64,000 nucleotides of DNA from Paenibacillus dokdonensis (GCF_004916975.1 NZ_STGQ01000001.1:3155674-3219673); one strand, 5' to 3'; shown: positions 54,742-64,000, numbered from the stretch's first letter. Notes: generated by a model from the sequence alone, not told the origin. A program made the numbers and translations.

Positions 54742-56055
54742 TTATCGGGACAGAAGACCATCAAAAGCGGCTTGGGCTTCCCGGCGGATCCGCTCTTCGT
54801 CCAGCGTCAGACAGGCGCCATGTTTCACAATTTGCTTGCCGTCCACCCAGACATGCTCAACATCCTTGCTGCAAGCGGAGTAAACAGCATGTGAGATGAG
54901 ATCGGTATGTGGCAGGAAATGCGCCTGATCCGTATTCAGGGCGATGAAATCCGCCTTCATACCCGGAGCCAGAGTGCCCACATTTTTCAAAAAGAGCGAT
55001 TGAGCCCCATAAACCGTACCCATTTTAAGGGCTTCAGCTGCAGGAACAGCAGTAGGATCGCCGGAGACACCTTTATGGATCAATGCCGCAAGACGCATTT
55101 CTTCAAACATATCCAAATTATTATTGCTTGCCGCTCCATCGGTACCCAGCGATACGGTTACTCCTGCTTTGAGCAGGTCTGTTACGCGAGCCACCCCACT
55201 GGCCAGCTTCAGATTGCTTCCCGGGTTATGAGAGACAGCAACATGATTAGCAGCCAGAATTTCAATTTCCTCATGCGTCAGATGCACAGCATGTGCCACC
55301 AGCGAAGGACGTGAGAACATGCCAAGCTTCTCTAAGTGGGCGACCGGACGAACTCCATAATCCCGGACATTCTGTTCTACCTCAGCCTTCGTCTCGGACA
55401 TATGGGTATGCATCGGCAGATCCATGTCATGCGCTGCCTGCACAAACTTTTCGATAAAGTCCGGAGGGCAGGTATATGGTGCATGCGGTGAGATCATGGT
55501 CGTGATACGACCGTCTGCTTGTCCGTTCCAATCACGCGCAAACGCGATAGCTTCATTCAGCTTATGGCGCTGAACATCTTCTGGACACAGACCAATAACC
55601 CCGCGCATAAGTGATGCACGCATGCCCGATTCCTCAACCACCTTAGCGACTTGGTCCATATGGTCATACATGTCCAAGAACGTAGTGGTACCGCCTTTCA
55701 GCATTTCCAGTACGGATAGTGAAGTGCCCCAGTACACATCTGAAGATGTAAATTTAGCCTCCATAGGCCACATTTTTTCTTCCAGCCAAATTTGCAGCGC
55801 AAGGTCATCACCATACCCGCGCAGCAGTGACATGGCAGCATGACCATGGGTGTTAACCAGTCCTGGCATGAAGAAAAGGTGAGTTCCATCCACGACAGAA
55901 ACATCGCTTTCGATCTCAGGCATTTTCTCTCCTATATAAGTAATCATGTCATCCTCGATCACCATACAGCCGTGAATCACAGGCTTGTCTGCATCAGAAA
56001 CAGCAAAGCTTCCGTTCTTAATTACCCATTTATTTGTCTTTATGTTCTCCGTCAT
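54742..56055 (-). CDS. mtaD: 5-methylthioadenosine / S-adenosylhomocysteine deaminase
   Basis: About 437 residues, amidohydrolase (TIM barrel). Metal ligands: PGLVNTHGHAAMSLLRG (HxH), MISPHAPYTCPPDF, PMHTHMSETKAEVEQN and SLGTDGAASNNNLDMFEEMRLAAL. It deaminates SAH or methylthioadenosine to the inosyl form. ATG 56055 (MTENIK) overlaps the rex end by 26 nt; ATG 56076 is an alternative; neither has a strong ribosome site. A link to the mtn cluster at 4-12 kb is plausible through MTA. Confidence 0.88.
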   Translation of the reverse strand: MTENIKTNKWVIKNGSFAVSDADKPVIHGCMVIEDDMITYIGEKMPEIESDVSVVDGTHLFFMPGLVNTHGHAAMSLLRGYGDDLALQIWLEEKMWPMEAKFTSSDVYWGTSLSVLEMLKGGTTTFLDMYDHMDQVAKVVEESGMRASLMRGVIGLCPEDVQRHKLNEAIAFARDWNGQADGRITTMISPHAPYTCPPDFIEKFVQAAHDMDLPMHTHMSETKAEVEQNVRDYGVRPVAHLEKLGMFSRPSLVAHAVHLTHEEIEILAANHVAVSHNPGSNLKLASGVARVTDLLKAGVTVSLGTDGAASNNNLDMFEEMRLAALIHKGVSGDPTAVPAAEALKMGTVYGAQSLFLKNVGTLAPGMKADFIALNTDQAHFLPHTDLISHAVYSACSKDVEHVWVDGKQIVKHGACLTLDEERIRREAQAAFDGLLSR

Positions 56056-56695
56056 CCGCAGAATCGTCCTTTCCATTGTCCAAATAATAAGCCAGACTCA
56101 GCAGATCCGTTGTGAAATCAGCCGCATGAATGCGGATGTTCGCAGGCGCCTTCAAGATGGTTGGTGCGAAGTTGAGAATTGCCTCTATACCGGCGGTAAT
56201 CAACTTATCTGCCACATTCTGCGCTTCAACATCAGGAACCGTAATAATCCCAATACGGATGTTCTGGCTTTTGATCGTGTCACTAATTTCATCCATCGAC
56301 TGAACCGTTAAGGAGCTGATGCGCGATCCTACCTTTTTGGGATTCTCATCAAATACAGCGACAATTTTGATATTTTCCCGAAGGTACAAGTTATAATTCG
56401 ATAGCGCGTGGCCCAGATTACCGGCTCCAACGAGCACGGCATTAATCTGCTGGTCCAGATTCAGGATATGGCGAATTTTCTCGATCAGGTACGATACATC
56501 GTAACCAATCCCCTTGCGGCCAAAATCCCCGAAATAAGCCAGATCCTTACGAATCTGGGCAGGATTCAAATCCAGCTTTAGTCCGAGCTCCTGTGATGAT
56601 ACTGTGGATACCTCACGTTTATTCAGATCATTCAAGTATCTTAAATACACAGGCAATCTGCGGACAACCGCTTCGGATATTTTCTCCGATTTCAT
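56030..56695 (-). CDS. rex: Redox-sensing repressor Rex
   Basis: 221 residues. N-terminal winged helix (ISEAVVRRLPVYLRYLNDL, RKDLAYFGDFGRKGIGYDV) and Rossmann NAD(H) domain (AVLVGAGNLGHALSNY, IRIGIITVPDVEAQNVAD), C-terminal domain-swapped helix (FTTDLLSLAYYLDN). Rex leaves DNA at high NADH/NAD and de-represses fermentative genes. ATG 56695 follows GGGGGAG. The acidic tail GKDDSADDGEHKDK overlaps mtaD. hbd and ackA a few kb away are plausible targets, but no Rex box was found before them. Confidence 0.95.
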   Translation of the reverse strand: MKSEKISEAVVRRLPVYLRYLNDLNKREVSTVSSQELGLKLDLNPAQIRKDLAYFGDFGRKGIGYDVSYLIEKIRHILNLDQQINAVLVGAGNLGHALSNYNLYLRENIKIVAVFDENPKKVGSRISSLTVQSMDEISDTIKSQNIRIGIITVPDVEAQNVADKLITAGIEAILNFAPTILKAPANIRIHAADFTTDLLSLAYYLDNGKDDSADDGEHKDK

Positions 56696-56740
56696 GCTTG
56701 CTCCCCCTATTTTTAACAGCTTAATTTATATACATGTTTT

Positions 56741-59614
56741 TCAGTCATTTGATTCGGACGCTCGGCCCTCATGAAGCCATTCGGATATGCGAGGAATCAT
56801 TTTTTCAGTAATCATATGTTCCATTTTGGGTCCTGGCAATGAATATAGGAAGTACTTGCCGTAATAGGATTCAATCACGCGCGTATCGTATACAATAACA
56901 ATTCCACGATCATTTGCCGTACGAACCAGCCGACCAAAGCCCTGCTTGAAGCGAATAACCGCCTGCGGCACAGAAAGCTTCATAAACGGATTTTTCTTCT
57001 GCCGCTGCAGCAGTTCGCTTTTTGCCTCCACGAGCGGATGGTTCGGCGGCTGGAATGGCAGCCTTACAATAGCCAAACAGGTCAAGGCTTCTCCCGGAAT
57101 GTCCACACCTTCCCAGAAGCTGCTTGTACCGAGCAGTACGGAAGCGCTGCTGTCTTGAAATCTGCGGATGAGTTTGGTGCGGCTGCCGCTGTCAACGCCC
57201 TGTCCCAATACGGTTATATCGCTGCTGGCAAGAGCATTTTTGAGTGGTTCATGAACCTGCCGCAGCATGCGGTAAGAAGTAAACAGCACCAGCATTCGTC
57301 CGTGAGTGGCAACCGCAGTATCAGCCAATGACTGTACCAGTGTATTCACAAATACTGCATCACCGACACTTCCCTTTACACTTGGAAAATCACGCGGAAT
57401 CACCAGCAAAGCCTGATCCCGGTAATTGAACGGAGAAGGAAGCTGCACAGAGACCAAACGTCCGTTTTCCTGATCCTCTTGCAATCCCAGATTATCAATC
57501 ATGTACTGGAATGATTTATCCACAGACAACGTGGCAGACGTCAATATGACGCTTTTTTTCTTATCAAAGAACAAATCCTTGAGCTGCTTGCTTACATCGA
57601 CTGGAACGGCGTACAGCTGGAGTGACTTGCTCCGGTAATGGCTGCTGGCTTCCATCCAGTACACAACGGTCTCATCATTAAGATTCATGAAGAAACGAAG
57701 ATCATCCCGCTCGACTGCCAAATCCTTAAATAGACCACTTAGATCCGTGATCAGGCTATCTGCGCTGTAATCGTCTTCATCCTCCTTGTACTCCGCAAGC
57801 ATTTTCTCCCCGCGGCGCACGATTTCGCTGATTTTAACATGGTTTTGGTTTTCCAGCCCTTTGAGCGTCTCCCATTCCTGCGGCCATTTGCCGGGCTGCA
57901 AACGAAGTACAAACTGACCGGCATCACCAGGTGCAGCATCATTACGCTCCGGAATGAGGCTAAAGAGAGATTCGCTCAGCTTATCCCAGTTCTCTTTGAC
58001 ATCGACCAGATCCTCACTGATGCGATCGATCGCCGCAATCCAGTCTCCGGCGCGCTCCTGTCCCGAAGACTGAAGCTGCTGGCGAAGTGTTGGAAGTTGA
58101 CCGCTGCGGCCATCCTTATACAGGCGGGTAAGCGTGTGAACCACACTGAAATACTTCATATTGAGTCCGAGATGCTTGCCTGCTACATCTTCCAAATGAT
58201 GCGCTTCATCAATGACAAGACGTTCATATGCTGGGAGAAGCTGATGGCCTGCCTTCACATCGGTGAAGAGCTTGGAGTGGTTCGTAATGACCACATCCGC
58301 GATCCCTGCTTCATGCTTCGCCCGATGATAATAACATTTGCGGAACCATGGGCAGCCGCGTCCGAGACAGGAATCCGAATCACTGCTTACAGTTTCCCAG
58401 AAGTCACCGCCACGCCCGCCGAGGTTCAGCTCTTCATCATCCCCATTTTCAGTTTGGGCCAGCCAGACGATCATCTGTGCTGCCGTTATCGTGTCTTCCT
58501 TGGGATTAAAGAAGTCTCTTCTGTTTATTTTATGTTCAAATTTTCTCAAACACAAATAGTGTTGTCTGCCCTTAAAGACAGCGGCTTTGAAGGGAAACGG
58601 CACGACCTGTGTTAATAGGGGCACATCCCGTTCACGGAGCTGTTCCTGAAGGTTAATGGTATGCGTGCTGACCATCACTTTTTGCTGCTGCTTCACGCTT
58701 TGATATATGGAAGGAATCAGGTAACCCAAAGATTTACCTGTGCCCGTACCTGCCTCAATTAATAGATGCTTGTCCTGATCCAGGGCATTCATCACTTCTT
58801 CGAACATAATCGACTGTGGTTCACGCTCTTCATACTGGGGCATAATACCTTTTAGCCGCTTCTGAATCTCACCCAGATATTCTTTGAAATCGACTCCTGA
58901 AAGTGGATTATCATCCGATTCATCTCTCGGCGGCTTCATTTCAGTCCAATCATCGACAGCAAGCGCCAGTTGGCGGTAAAAGGTATGGCTGTTCAAATCC
59001 TGTATCGGCTCTTGTTCCTTTTGTTGACAGAGACCGTCGAAAAACCAGCCGAGGTCACTGTCTTCCTCTGCAAAAAGCTCACTTAAGCGCTGCAAAGTTA
59101 TCAGAGGCAGACCATCCAGTTCATCCAGACATTTTAACAATACATAGGCTGTAGCTAATGCATCGCTATCGGCTTGATGCGGATGATCATGCTTTATTTG
59201 AAAATGCGCTGACACCTGACTCAATTGATATGAAGTCAGGGACGGAAAACATATTTTAAGAAAATCCAGCGTGTCCAGAATCCGGCCAGAAAACGGCAAA
59301 TATCCACTGCTGTCCAGCGCATTCTGCAGAAAATTGAAGTCAAAGGCGACGTTATGTCCTACAAGAATGACATCATCCAGCAGAGGAACAAGCTCCATGA
59401 GCATCTCCTCCAGCGAAGGAGCATCTGCAACATCCGCTTCCGTTATGCCTGTCAGACCGGTAATAAAAGGCGGAATTTCGACACCAGGTTTCACATAGGA
59501 ACCATAAACACGGGAAATCGTCAAATCTTCTTCTATGATGGCAAGTCCAACTTGAATAATTTCATCGGCGGACTGGTTGCCTGTCGTTTCAAAATCCAGT
59601 ACGGCAAATTTCAT
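56741..59614 (-). CDS. dinG: DinG-family helicase with N-terminal exonuclease domain
   Basis: 957 residues. 1-165: DEDD exonuclease (AVLDFETTGNQSADEIIQVG; ILVGHNVAFDFNFL; DHPHQADSDALATAYVL). 240-940: XPD-like helicase with Walker A LIEAGTGTGKSLGYLIPS, DEAHHLED and motif VI QGFGRLVRT. A Cys set (YLCLRKF; SCLGRGCPWFRKCYYH) is placed like an XPD Fe-S cluster, absent in some Firmicute DinGs. ATG 59614. Conserved position downstream of panD, here separated by a TPR gene. Confidence 0.93.
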   Translation of the reverse strand: MKFAVLDFETTGNQSADEIIQVGLAIIEEDLTISRVYGSYVKPGVEIPPFITGLTGITEADVADAPSLEEMLMELVPLLDDVILVGHNVAFDFNFLQNALDSSGYLPFSGRILDTLDFLKICFPSLTSYQLSQVSAHFQIKHDHPHQADSDALATAYVLLKCLDELDGLPLITLQRLSELFAEEDSDLGWFFDGLCQQKEQEPIQDLNSHTFYRQLALAVDDWTEMKPPRDESDDNPLSGVDFKEYLGEIQKRLKGIMPQYEEREPQSIMFEEVMNALDQDKHLLIEAGTGTGKSLGYLIPSIYQSVKQQQKVMVSTHTINLQEQLRERDVPLLTQVVPFPFKAAVFKGRQHYLCLRKFEHKINRRDFFNPKEDTITAAQMIVWLAQTENGDDEELNLGGRGGDFWETVSSDSDSCLGRGCPWFRKCYYHRAKHEAGIADVVITNHSKLFTDVKAGHQLLPAYERLVIDEAHHLEDVAGKHLGLNMKYFSVVHTLTRLYKDGRSGQLPTLRQQLQSSGQERAGDWIAAIDRISEDLVDVKENWDKLSESLFSLIPERNDAAPGDAGQFVLRLQPGKWPQEWETLKGLENQNHVKISEIVRRGEKMLAEYKEDEDDYSADSLITDLSGLFKDLAVERDDLRFFMNLNDETVVYWMEASSHYRSKSLQLYAVPVDVSKQLKDLFFDKKKSVILTSATLSVDKSFQYMIDNLGLQEDQENGRLVSVQLPSPFNYRDQALLVIPRDFPSVKGSVGDAVFVNTLVQSLADTAVATHGRMLVLFTSYRMLRQVHEPLKNALASSDITVLGQGVDSGSRTKLIRRFQDSSASVLLGTSSFWEGVDIPGEALTCLAIVRLPFQPPNHPLVEAKSELLQRQKKNPFMKLSVPQAVIRFKQGFGRLVRTANDRGIVIVYDTRVIESYYGKYFLYSLPGPKMEHMITEKMIPRISEWLHEGRASESND

Positions 59615-59693
59615 GATTTATGTTTAATCCTTTCATTCCAGTCTCATTACCAGCATAACAGAAGATTTCACATTTGAAAATTAAGTGACAACA

Positions 59694-59737
59694 AAAAGGC
59701 GATGCTCAAGGCGCTTTTTTGCGCAAGATGCATCGTC
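59694..59737 (-). terminator. Terminator after the TPR gene
   Basis: Minus strand CGATGC(at)CTTGCGC / GCGC(c)TTGAGCATCG stem with A6 loop followed by CCTTTTTGTTG. Confidence 0.75.
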
Positions 59738-59751
59738 CCTTTCGCGTTGCC

Positions 59752-60381
59752 TTACATTAAGGAAATCAACTGGCTGCCATATTGAAGCTGACCGCGGTTT
59801 TGCTGGCAAACCTTCAAATTAACCAAGGGATCGGGAAGTGTGGGATCACTCTGCAATGCCAATGTAAAAAATTCCTGGGCCTTGCCTGCATTCCCATGCT
59901 TCACCGCGATACATCCTAACGCATTGTAGATCATGGCCTTCAGCTTCTGGCTTTTGGCCAGCGGGAGTATCCAGTGAAAATGAAGATGCGCTTCTTTGGT
60001 TTCCTCCAGATATAAATGTGCCATGGCCAGATACATCCGGGCCAGAAGACTGTCCGGATATTGACGGATAACCAGAGAAAATTGCTGGGCGGCCTGACGG
60101 TACATTAATAACCGGAAATATCCCTGTCCGCGTACAAAGGCGCTTAACTCCATTTCAGGTGTCTGCTCCGAAAATAAGGTGGAAGGCACCTCGGCATGCT
60201 GGCGAAACTCGCCCATCTTTTCCTCAAAAGATAACCACTCATCAATAATTCCATCACTCATGGTTTTAAGCATATTCCACTTTTGTATCAGCTGATGCTT
60301 TTGGGCCTCCTGCGCCGTCGGGTAATGTTTCATGATCTCATCTAACATGTGGTTCATTTCCGCGAATACATGTTGGAACAT
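59752..60381 (-). CDS. Tetratricopeptide-repeat protein
   Basis: 209 residues, all helical. TPR units at about 88-190 (YRQAAQQFSLVIRQYPDSLLARMYLAMAHLYL; AMIYNALGCIAVKHGNAGKAQEFFTLALQSDPTLPDPLVNL). N-terminal 1-80 helical, no repeats. No signal or membrane segment. ATG 60381 follows GGGTGGGA. It lies between panD and dinG; a role in either is not supported by sequence. Confidence 0.85.
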   Translation of the reverse strand: MFQHVFAEMNHMLDEIMKHYPTAQEAQKHQLIQKWNMLKTMSDGIIDEWLSFEEKMGEFRQHAEVPSTLFSEQTPEMELSAFVRGQGYFRLLMYRQAAQQFSLVIRQYPDSLLARMYLAMAHLYLEETKEAHLHFHWILPLAKSQKLKAMIYNALGCIAVKHGNAGKAQEFFTLALQSDPTLPDPLVNLKVCQQNRGQLQYGSQLISLM

Positions 60382-60509
60382 GGCTGCATCCCACCCTTAA
60401 CCAAAAATGAAATCAGTGCGGTCACCTGCATTCATTTTTTGTAGATACAGCCCATTTCATTCCTCGATCGACCTGCCATTCCTTGTCTTTACCCGAGTGG
60501 CGCCAATCC

Positions 60510-60893
60510 TTAAATAATGGTAGCGTGCACTTCCTTATTCATGGTCGTCTTAGGCTGATTCGATTCGTTAACGAACACAACCGTAGGCTTGTGATTCTTG
60601 ATTTCATCATTCGACATCATGGCATAAGAAATTATAATGACGGTATCACCAGGCTGAACCATACGCGCTGCTGCGCCATTGAGACAGATCACGCCGCTGC
60701 CCCGGGGTCCAGGAATAACATAAGTTTCAAGGCGTGCACCATTGTTATTGTCCACAATTTGCACTTTTTCGTTCTCCAGAAGATCAGCAGCTTCCATCAA
60801 ATCTTCATCAATGGTAATGCTGCCAACATAATTCAGATTGGCTTCCGTTACGGTGGCACGGTGTATTTTTGATTTCATCATCGTTCTAAACAT
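60510..60893 (-). CDS. panD: Aspartate 1-decarboxylase (pyruvoyl enzyme)
   Basis: 127 residues. Self-cleavage site [11 protein letters not shown], with Gly-Ser at 24-25 giving the pyruvoyl group; [26 protein letters not shown] follows. Makes beta-alanine for pantothenate. ATG 60893 has AAGGGAG upstream, four nt after the panC stop. Last gene of panBCD. Confidence 0.96.
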   Translation of the reverse strand: MFRTMMKSKIHRATVTEANLNYVGSITIDEDLMEAADLLENEKVQIVDNNNGARLETYVIPGPRGSGVICLNGAAARMVQPGDTVIIISYAMMSNDEIKNHKPTVVFVNESNQPKTTMNKEVHATII

Positions 60894-60897
60894 GGTC

Positions 60898-61779
60898 TTA
60901 TGCTCCCTTCGGGTATAACAGACAGTTATCGATCAAACGGGTTTTGCCAAATTTCACAGCAAGAGCCATCAGAACAGGTTCACCATTTTCTAATACGCCT
61001 GCTTCATCCTCCAGAAGTGAAAGCTCTGGAAAAGCTACAACTTCTACGTAATCAATCACTGCCAGTGAAGATTTACTGATGTTGCTCACCAAAAGATCTC
61101 TTGCCTCTCTTGCTGTCCGAATCTCCCTCTTCTCCAGGGCCGCCTGTGCCTTACGCAGTGACTGGGAAAGCACAAGGGCCTGTGAGCGTTCTTCAGGGCT
61201 CAGGTAAACATTACGTGAGCTAAGTGCCAGACCGTCCTCCTCACGGATGATCGGACAAGGAACGATTTCGACATTAAAGTTCAGATCAAAGACCATTTGC
61301 TCAATGACCGCCACCTGCTGCGCATCCTTCATGCCAAAAAAAGCATAATTCGGCTGAACGATATGGAAGAGCTTGCTAACAACTGTCGTTACGCCGTCAA
61401 AATGCCCCGGACGCGAAGCTCCACACAAACCAGAGGTTACTTCTGAGACAGCAATTCGCGTCTTCGCAGCTTTGGGATACATGGTCTCAACTGAGGGCAG
61501 GAATACCAGATCAGCTCCTGCACCCTCCGCGGCTGCCAAATCCCTTTCTTCATCACGTGGATAGGTTTCAAAGTCCTCTCCGGGTCCAAATTGGATAGGA
61601 TTGACGAAAATGCTGACTACCACGATATCCGATTTTTCTTTGGCAGCTTGGATCAAACTGGCATGGCCCTGATGCAAATACCCCATTGTAGGTACCAGGC
61701 CGACGGTAGTTTTATTTAAAGAGGACTTTAATTCCTCAATTTGTGCTCTTAGTTCTGTAATTGTTCTTACAGCTTTCAT
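60898..61779 (-). CDS. panC: Pantothenate synthetase
   Basis: 293 residues, class I synthetase-like fold: [19 protein letters not shown] (HxGH motif), [32 protein letters not shown] (KMSKS-like) and [17 protein letters not shown]. Condenses pantoate with beta-alanine. ATG overlaps the panB stop as ATGA. Confidence 0.96.
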   Translation of the reverse strand: MKAVRTITELRAQIEELKSSLNKTTVGLVPTMGYLHQGHASLIQAAKEKSDIVVVSIFVNPIQFGPGEDFETYPRDEERDLAAAEGAGADLVFLPSVETMYPKAAKTRIAVSEVTSGLCGASRPGHFDGVTTVVSKLFHIVQPNYAFFGMKDAQQVAVIEQMVFDLNFNVEIVPCPIIREEDGLALSSRNVYLSPEERSQALVLSQSLRKAQAALEKREIRTAREARDLLVSNISKSSLAVIDYVEVVAFPELSLLEDEAGVLENGEPVLMALAVKFGKTRLIDNCLLYPKGA

Positions 61780-62648
61780 GCGTTGTTCACCTTTTCCCGG
61801 CCTTTACCGTATAAGTTTTCCACAACTTGATCCTCTGCAGTAAACACATGACTCTCATCCGGAAAAGAACGTTCCTTCACTTCTTTGACGTATTGAGCGA
61901 GCCCTTCTCGGATCAAGGTTCCGGCATCACCGAATGTTTTCACAAATTTTTTGCTGCGGTACGGGGAAGCATATTGAAAAATATCATGGAATACAAGCAC
62001 TTGGCCATCAACACCGCGACCGGCACCGATCCCAATCGTTGGAATGGATAACTGGGACGTGATGAATTCAGCTACCTGCTCCGTTACCAGTTCCAAAACA
62101 ACGCCAAAAGCTCCTGCCTGCTCCAATGCCTTGGCATCATCCAGCAGACGCTGCGCGTCCTTTTCATCCTTCCCTTGAATCCGGTAGCCGCCAATCTGAT
62201 TCACCGACTGCGGTGTAAGACCGATATGTCCGAGTACAGGAACACCGGCTCCGACAATCGTTTCAACTGCTGCGCAGATCTCTCTCCCGCCCTCCATCTT
62301 GACGGCTTGAGCATGACCTTCCTGCATCAGCTTTCGCACATTGCGCAGTGTTTCATCAATGCTTCCGTGATATGTCATAAAAGGCATGTCCGCGACAATA
62401 AAGGTATTCCCTGCTCCACGTACAACGGAGCGTGTATGATATACCATATCCTCAATCGTAACCGGAAGTGTCGAGTCGTATCCAAGCACAACATTTCCAA
62501 GTGAATCGCCGACCAGGATCATATCCACGCCTGCTTCCTCAGCCAGACGCGCGGTAGGGTAATCATAAGCGGTGACCATACTGAGCGCGCTGCCCTCCTG
62601 TTTCATTTTTTTCATTTTCACAATGTTTAGCGGATGTTTAACTGCCAT
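61776..62648 (-). CDS. panB: Ketopantoate hydroxymethyltransferase
   Basis: 290 residues. MVTAYDYPTARLAEEAG, MILVGDSLGNVVLGYDSTLPV (Mg-binding), VLGHIGLTPQS and IPTIGIGAGRGVDGQVLV. Uses methylene-THF, so the pathway draws on the same folate pool as the FolD fusion. ATG 62648 (MAVKHPL) has AGGGG upstream; a longer frame to 62732 only reads leader sequence. Confidence 0.95.
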   Translation of the reverse strand: MAVKHPLNIVKMKKMKQEGSALSMVTAYDYPTARLAEEAGVDMILVGDSLGNVVLGYDSTLPVTIEDMVYHTRSVVRGAGNTFIVADMPFMTYHGSIDETLRNVRKLMQEGHAQAVKMEGGREICAAVETIVGAGVPVLGHIGLTPQSVNQIGGYRIQGKDEKDAQRLLDDAKALEQAGAFGVVLELVTEQVAEFITSQLSIPTIGIGAGRGVDGQVLVFHDIFQYASPYRSKKFVKTFGDAGTLIREGLAQYVKEVKERSFPDESHVFTAEDQVVENLYGKGREKVNNA

Positions 62649-62686
62649 TTTTTGCAGCCCCTTCCATTTCGGAATATTTTGAAAAA

Positions 62687-62721
62687 CAAAAAAACCTTTT
62701 AGTAATTTCACTAAAAAGTTC
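62687..62721 (-). terminator. Terminator in the panBCD leader
   Basis: Minus strand AACTTTTTAGT / ACTAAAAGGTT stem with GAAATT loop followed by seven T, 40 nt before panB. Its place after the pan-motif hairpin suggests attenuation of panBCD. Confidence 0.75.
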
Positions 62722-62844
62722 CGAAAGGGCAAAAAAGAGTCACTTGCGATCGTCCCTTCTGTCTCGGTCCCTTCGGCTCAGAGCAGAATCCAACGTAGCG
62801 GCGTCTTGCTTTATGAATGCTACATGTCTTTCACTTGCACAGGC

Positions 62845-62877
62845 AGAGTGCAGTTCGGTCACGCCGATACCGCCTCT
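62845..62877 (-). promoter_or_regulatory. pan RNA motif candidate
   Basis: Minus strand hairpin in which AGAG, GCGGT and TCGG pair with CCGA, ACTGC and CTCT, leaving one unpaired A on each side and a CGTGA loop. A stem with two conserved bulged A upstream of panB is the description of the pan motif of Firmicutes. A looser second hairpin may follow near 62770-62815. Ligand of this RNA class is not established. Confidence 0.6.
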
Positions 62878-62884
62878 ACATGTC

Positions 62885-62890
62885 AGTATA
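62885..62890 (-). promoter_or_regulatory. Extended -10 of the panBCD promoter
   Basis: TGTTATACT on the minus strand, a TGn-type extended -10 placed about 10 nt before the pan hairpin. No good -35 at 17 nt. The gap from birA's stop (62995) to here holds nothing else. Confidence 0.4.
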
Positions 62891-62994
62891 ACAAAAACAT
62901 CTATCGAAGTACATTCAAATCAGCATGGGCCACGTTTTATGCGGAAGTTTTTTTCTTACGATATATTATATCTTAGCAAATCCTGTGGATGATT

Positions 62995-63972
62995 TCAGCG
63001 TTTAAGTTCGACATCTCCGGAAAAAATAGACACATGCTGTCCCTCGCCGGTTGCGACCAGCAGCGCCCCGCTAAGATCCAGCTTCTCCGCAGTACCTATG
63101 ACAGCTCCACGGGCTGTATTAACGGTCACGGACTTCCCTAAAGTAACGGATAATGCTTCCCAAAGCGATGCGATCGGTCCGAAGCCTTCCTGCTGATACA
63201 GGGCATAAAGCACCTCAAACTCTTCCAGAACAGCCGCGATAAGAGCCACTCGATCAACCTCTTCACCGGCTTCGATCTTAAGTGAGGTGGCAACATCGGT
63301 CAGCGCTTCCGGATAATCCTGCGGATCCAGATTAACGCTAATACCAATTCCGGCAATGCAATAGCGCACATACTCATCCTCTGCTGCGGATTCCAGCAAA
63401 ATACCGCTGATCTTCCGCCCATTCACCAACAGGTCATTAGGCCATTTCAGCCCGGCCATAACTCCTGTCGTTCTGCGTACTGCCCGGCAGACGGCAACTC
63501 CGGTCATCAATGTCATCTGCGGCATGTAATGCATCGGCTGTTTGGGTCTCAGTACCAGGCTCATCCAAATTCCTTTGCCTTTAGGTGAGTGCCATTTACG
63601 TCCCATTCTTCCTTTACCGCCGGTCTGTTCTTCCGCAATCACAAGAGTCCCTTCAGGTGCATCCTCTTCGGCCAATAACTTGGCCTCCTCTTGTGTGGAT
63701 ACGGTAGAATCTATGATCTTCACCTTTTGACCCATTGTCTTTGTCTTCAGAGCTTTGGTCAACGATAGCGTATCAAGCCGCTCGGGCTTGCGCAGGATCC
63801 GGTAACCTTTATGGGGCACAGCCTCAAATTCGTAACCCGCTTCCCGGAGTTTATTGATCTGTTTCCAAACGGCCGTTCTGCTAACAGACAGCCTGCGGCT
63901 GATCTCTTCGCCGGATATAAACTCCTGCGGGTTCTCAAGCAGCAAATCCAGAAGTGTTTCCTTCTCACTCAT
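62995..63972 (-). CDS. birA: Biotin-protein ligase / biotin repressor
   Basis: 325 residues. N-terminal winged helix (FISGEEISRRLSVSRTAVWKQINKL) makes it a bifunctional repressor; catalytic domain GKGRMGRKWHSPKGKGIWMSLVLRP (biotin loop), LKWPNDLLVNGRKISGILLES and C-terminal SH3-like domain (NTARGAVIGTAEKLDLSGAL). It attaches biotin to carboxylases and represses biotin genes via biotinyl-AMP. ATG 63972. Precedes panBCD as in Bacillus. Confidence 0.95.
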   Translation of the reverse strand: MSEKETLLDLLLENPQEFISGEEISRRLSVSRTAVWKQINKLREAGYEFEAVPHKGYRILRKPERLDTLSLTKALKTKTMGQKVKIIDSTVSTQEEAKLLAEEDAPEGTLVIAEEQTGGKGRMGRKWHSPKGKGIWMSLVLRPKQPMHYMPQMTLMTGVAVCRAVRRTTGVMAGLKWPNDLLVNGRKISGILLESAAEDEYVRYCIAGIGISVNLDPQDYPEALTDVATSLKIEAGEEVDRVALIAAVLEEFEVLYALYQQEGFGPIASLWEALSVTLGKSVTVNTARGAVIGTAEKLDLSGALLVATGEGQHVSIFSGDVELKR

Positions 63973-64000
63973 GTCATCATCACCCGTTTCACTTCATCAA

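Noticed and set aside
57839..58615. 258-codon open frame on the plus strand
   Set aside because: Antisense to dinG, whose Cys and helicase motifs are intact across it; a shadow frame.
62744..62992. 82-codon plus-strand frame between panB and birA
   Set aside because: It overlaps the pan-motif leader and promoter on the minus strand, has no ribosome site and no homologous pattern.
1..64000. CRISPR array, tRNA or rRNA genes, intact insertion sequence
   Set aside because: No regularly spaced repeats, no cloverleaf or rRNA sequence and no complete transposase were seen; the only mobile-element traces are the two recombinase relics.

Overview
The window looks like a chromosomal segment of a low-to-mid GC, endospore-former-type Firmicute, most probably Paenibacillus or a close relative. 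This is inferred from gene order (birA-panBCD-dinG-rex-...-asnS-dnaD; proBAC beside methionine-salvage genes), strong AGGAGG-type ribosome sites, T-box and ZTP leader RNAs and protein sequence character. No database comparison was possible.

Layout. 0-3.9 kb: end of a secreted copper-amine-oxidase-like domain protein, leuCD and a divergent LysR regulator. 3.9-12.4 kb: a methionine-salvage and proline block: mtnU, divergent mtnE, a proline (CCU) T-box, then a tightly packed proB-proA-proC-mtnW-mtnX-mtnB unit in which proC and mtnW overlap. 12.4-25.5 kb: mixed accessory genes (ankyrin, two AraC regulators, Nudix, three aminoglycoside-phosphotransferase-fold kinases, an alpha/beta hydrolase, a DeoR regulator, aldehyde dehydrogenase plus its DUF779 partner). 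It also holds a ZTP-riboswitch-controlled FolD-cyclodeaminase fusion. 25.6-34.9 kb: a diguanylate cyclase, GNAT, a KAS III-like enzyme with a regulator and a TraB/ChaN-like protein, thioredoxin/MerR, RDD, an MmyB-type regulator and an epimerase.

35.1-41.2 kb is AT-richer and shows decay and transfer: two different serine-recombinase relics and a broken methyltransferase border a TetR-MFS efflux unit with visible operators and a DUF1648/DUF5808 membrane protein, followed by an FMN-dependent azoreductase with a divergent Rrf2 regulator. 41.3-47.5 kb: rlmCD-type rRNA methyltransferase, CsaA, and an ECF sigma/anti-sigma operon with two polytopic membrane proteins. 47.5-64 kb is a conserved housekeeping run, all on the minus strand: birA, a pan-motif leader with panBCD, a TPR protein, dinG, rex, an MTA/SAH deaminase, tseB/ypmB, a membrane-anchored small protein with a short FtsH paralogue, hbd-ackA-asnS-dnaD.

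No rRNA, tRNA, CRISPR array or intact insertion sequence was seen. The observations most worth a second look are the FolD-cyclodeaminase fusion with an altered catalytic residue under a ZTP riboswitch, the KAS III and ArsR-DUF2087 reading frames separated only by one stop codon with no start codon between them, the proline T-box that appears to reach methionine-salvage genes, and the recombinase-bordered block.
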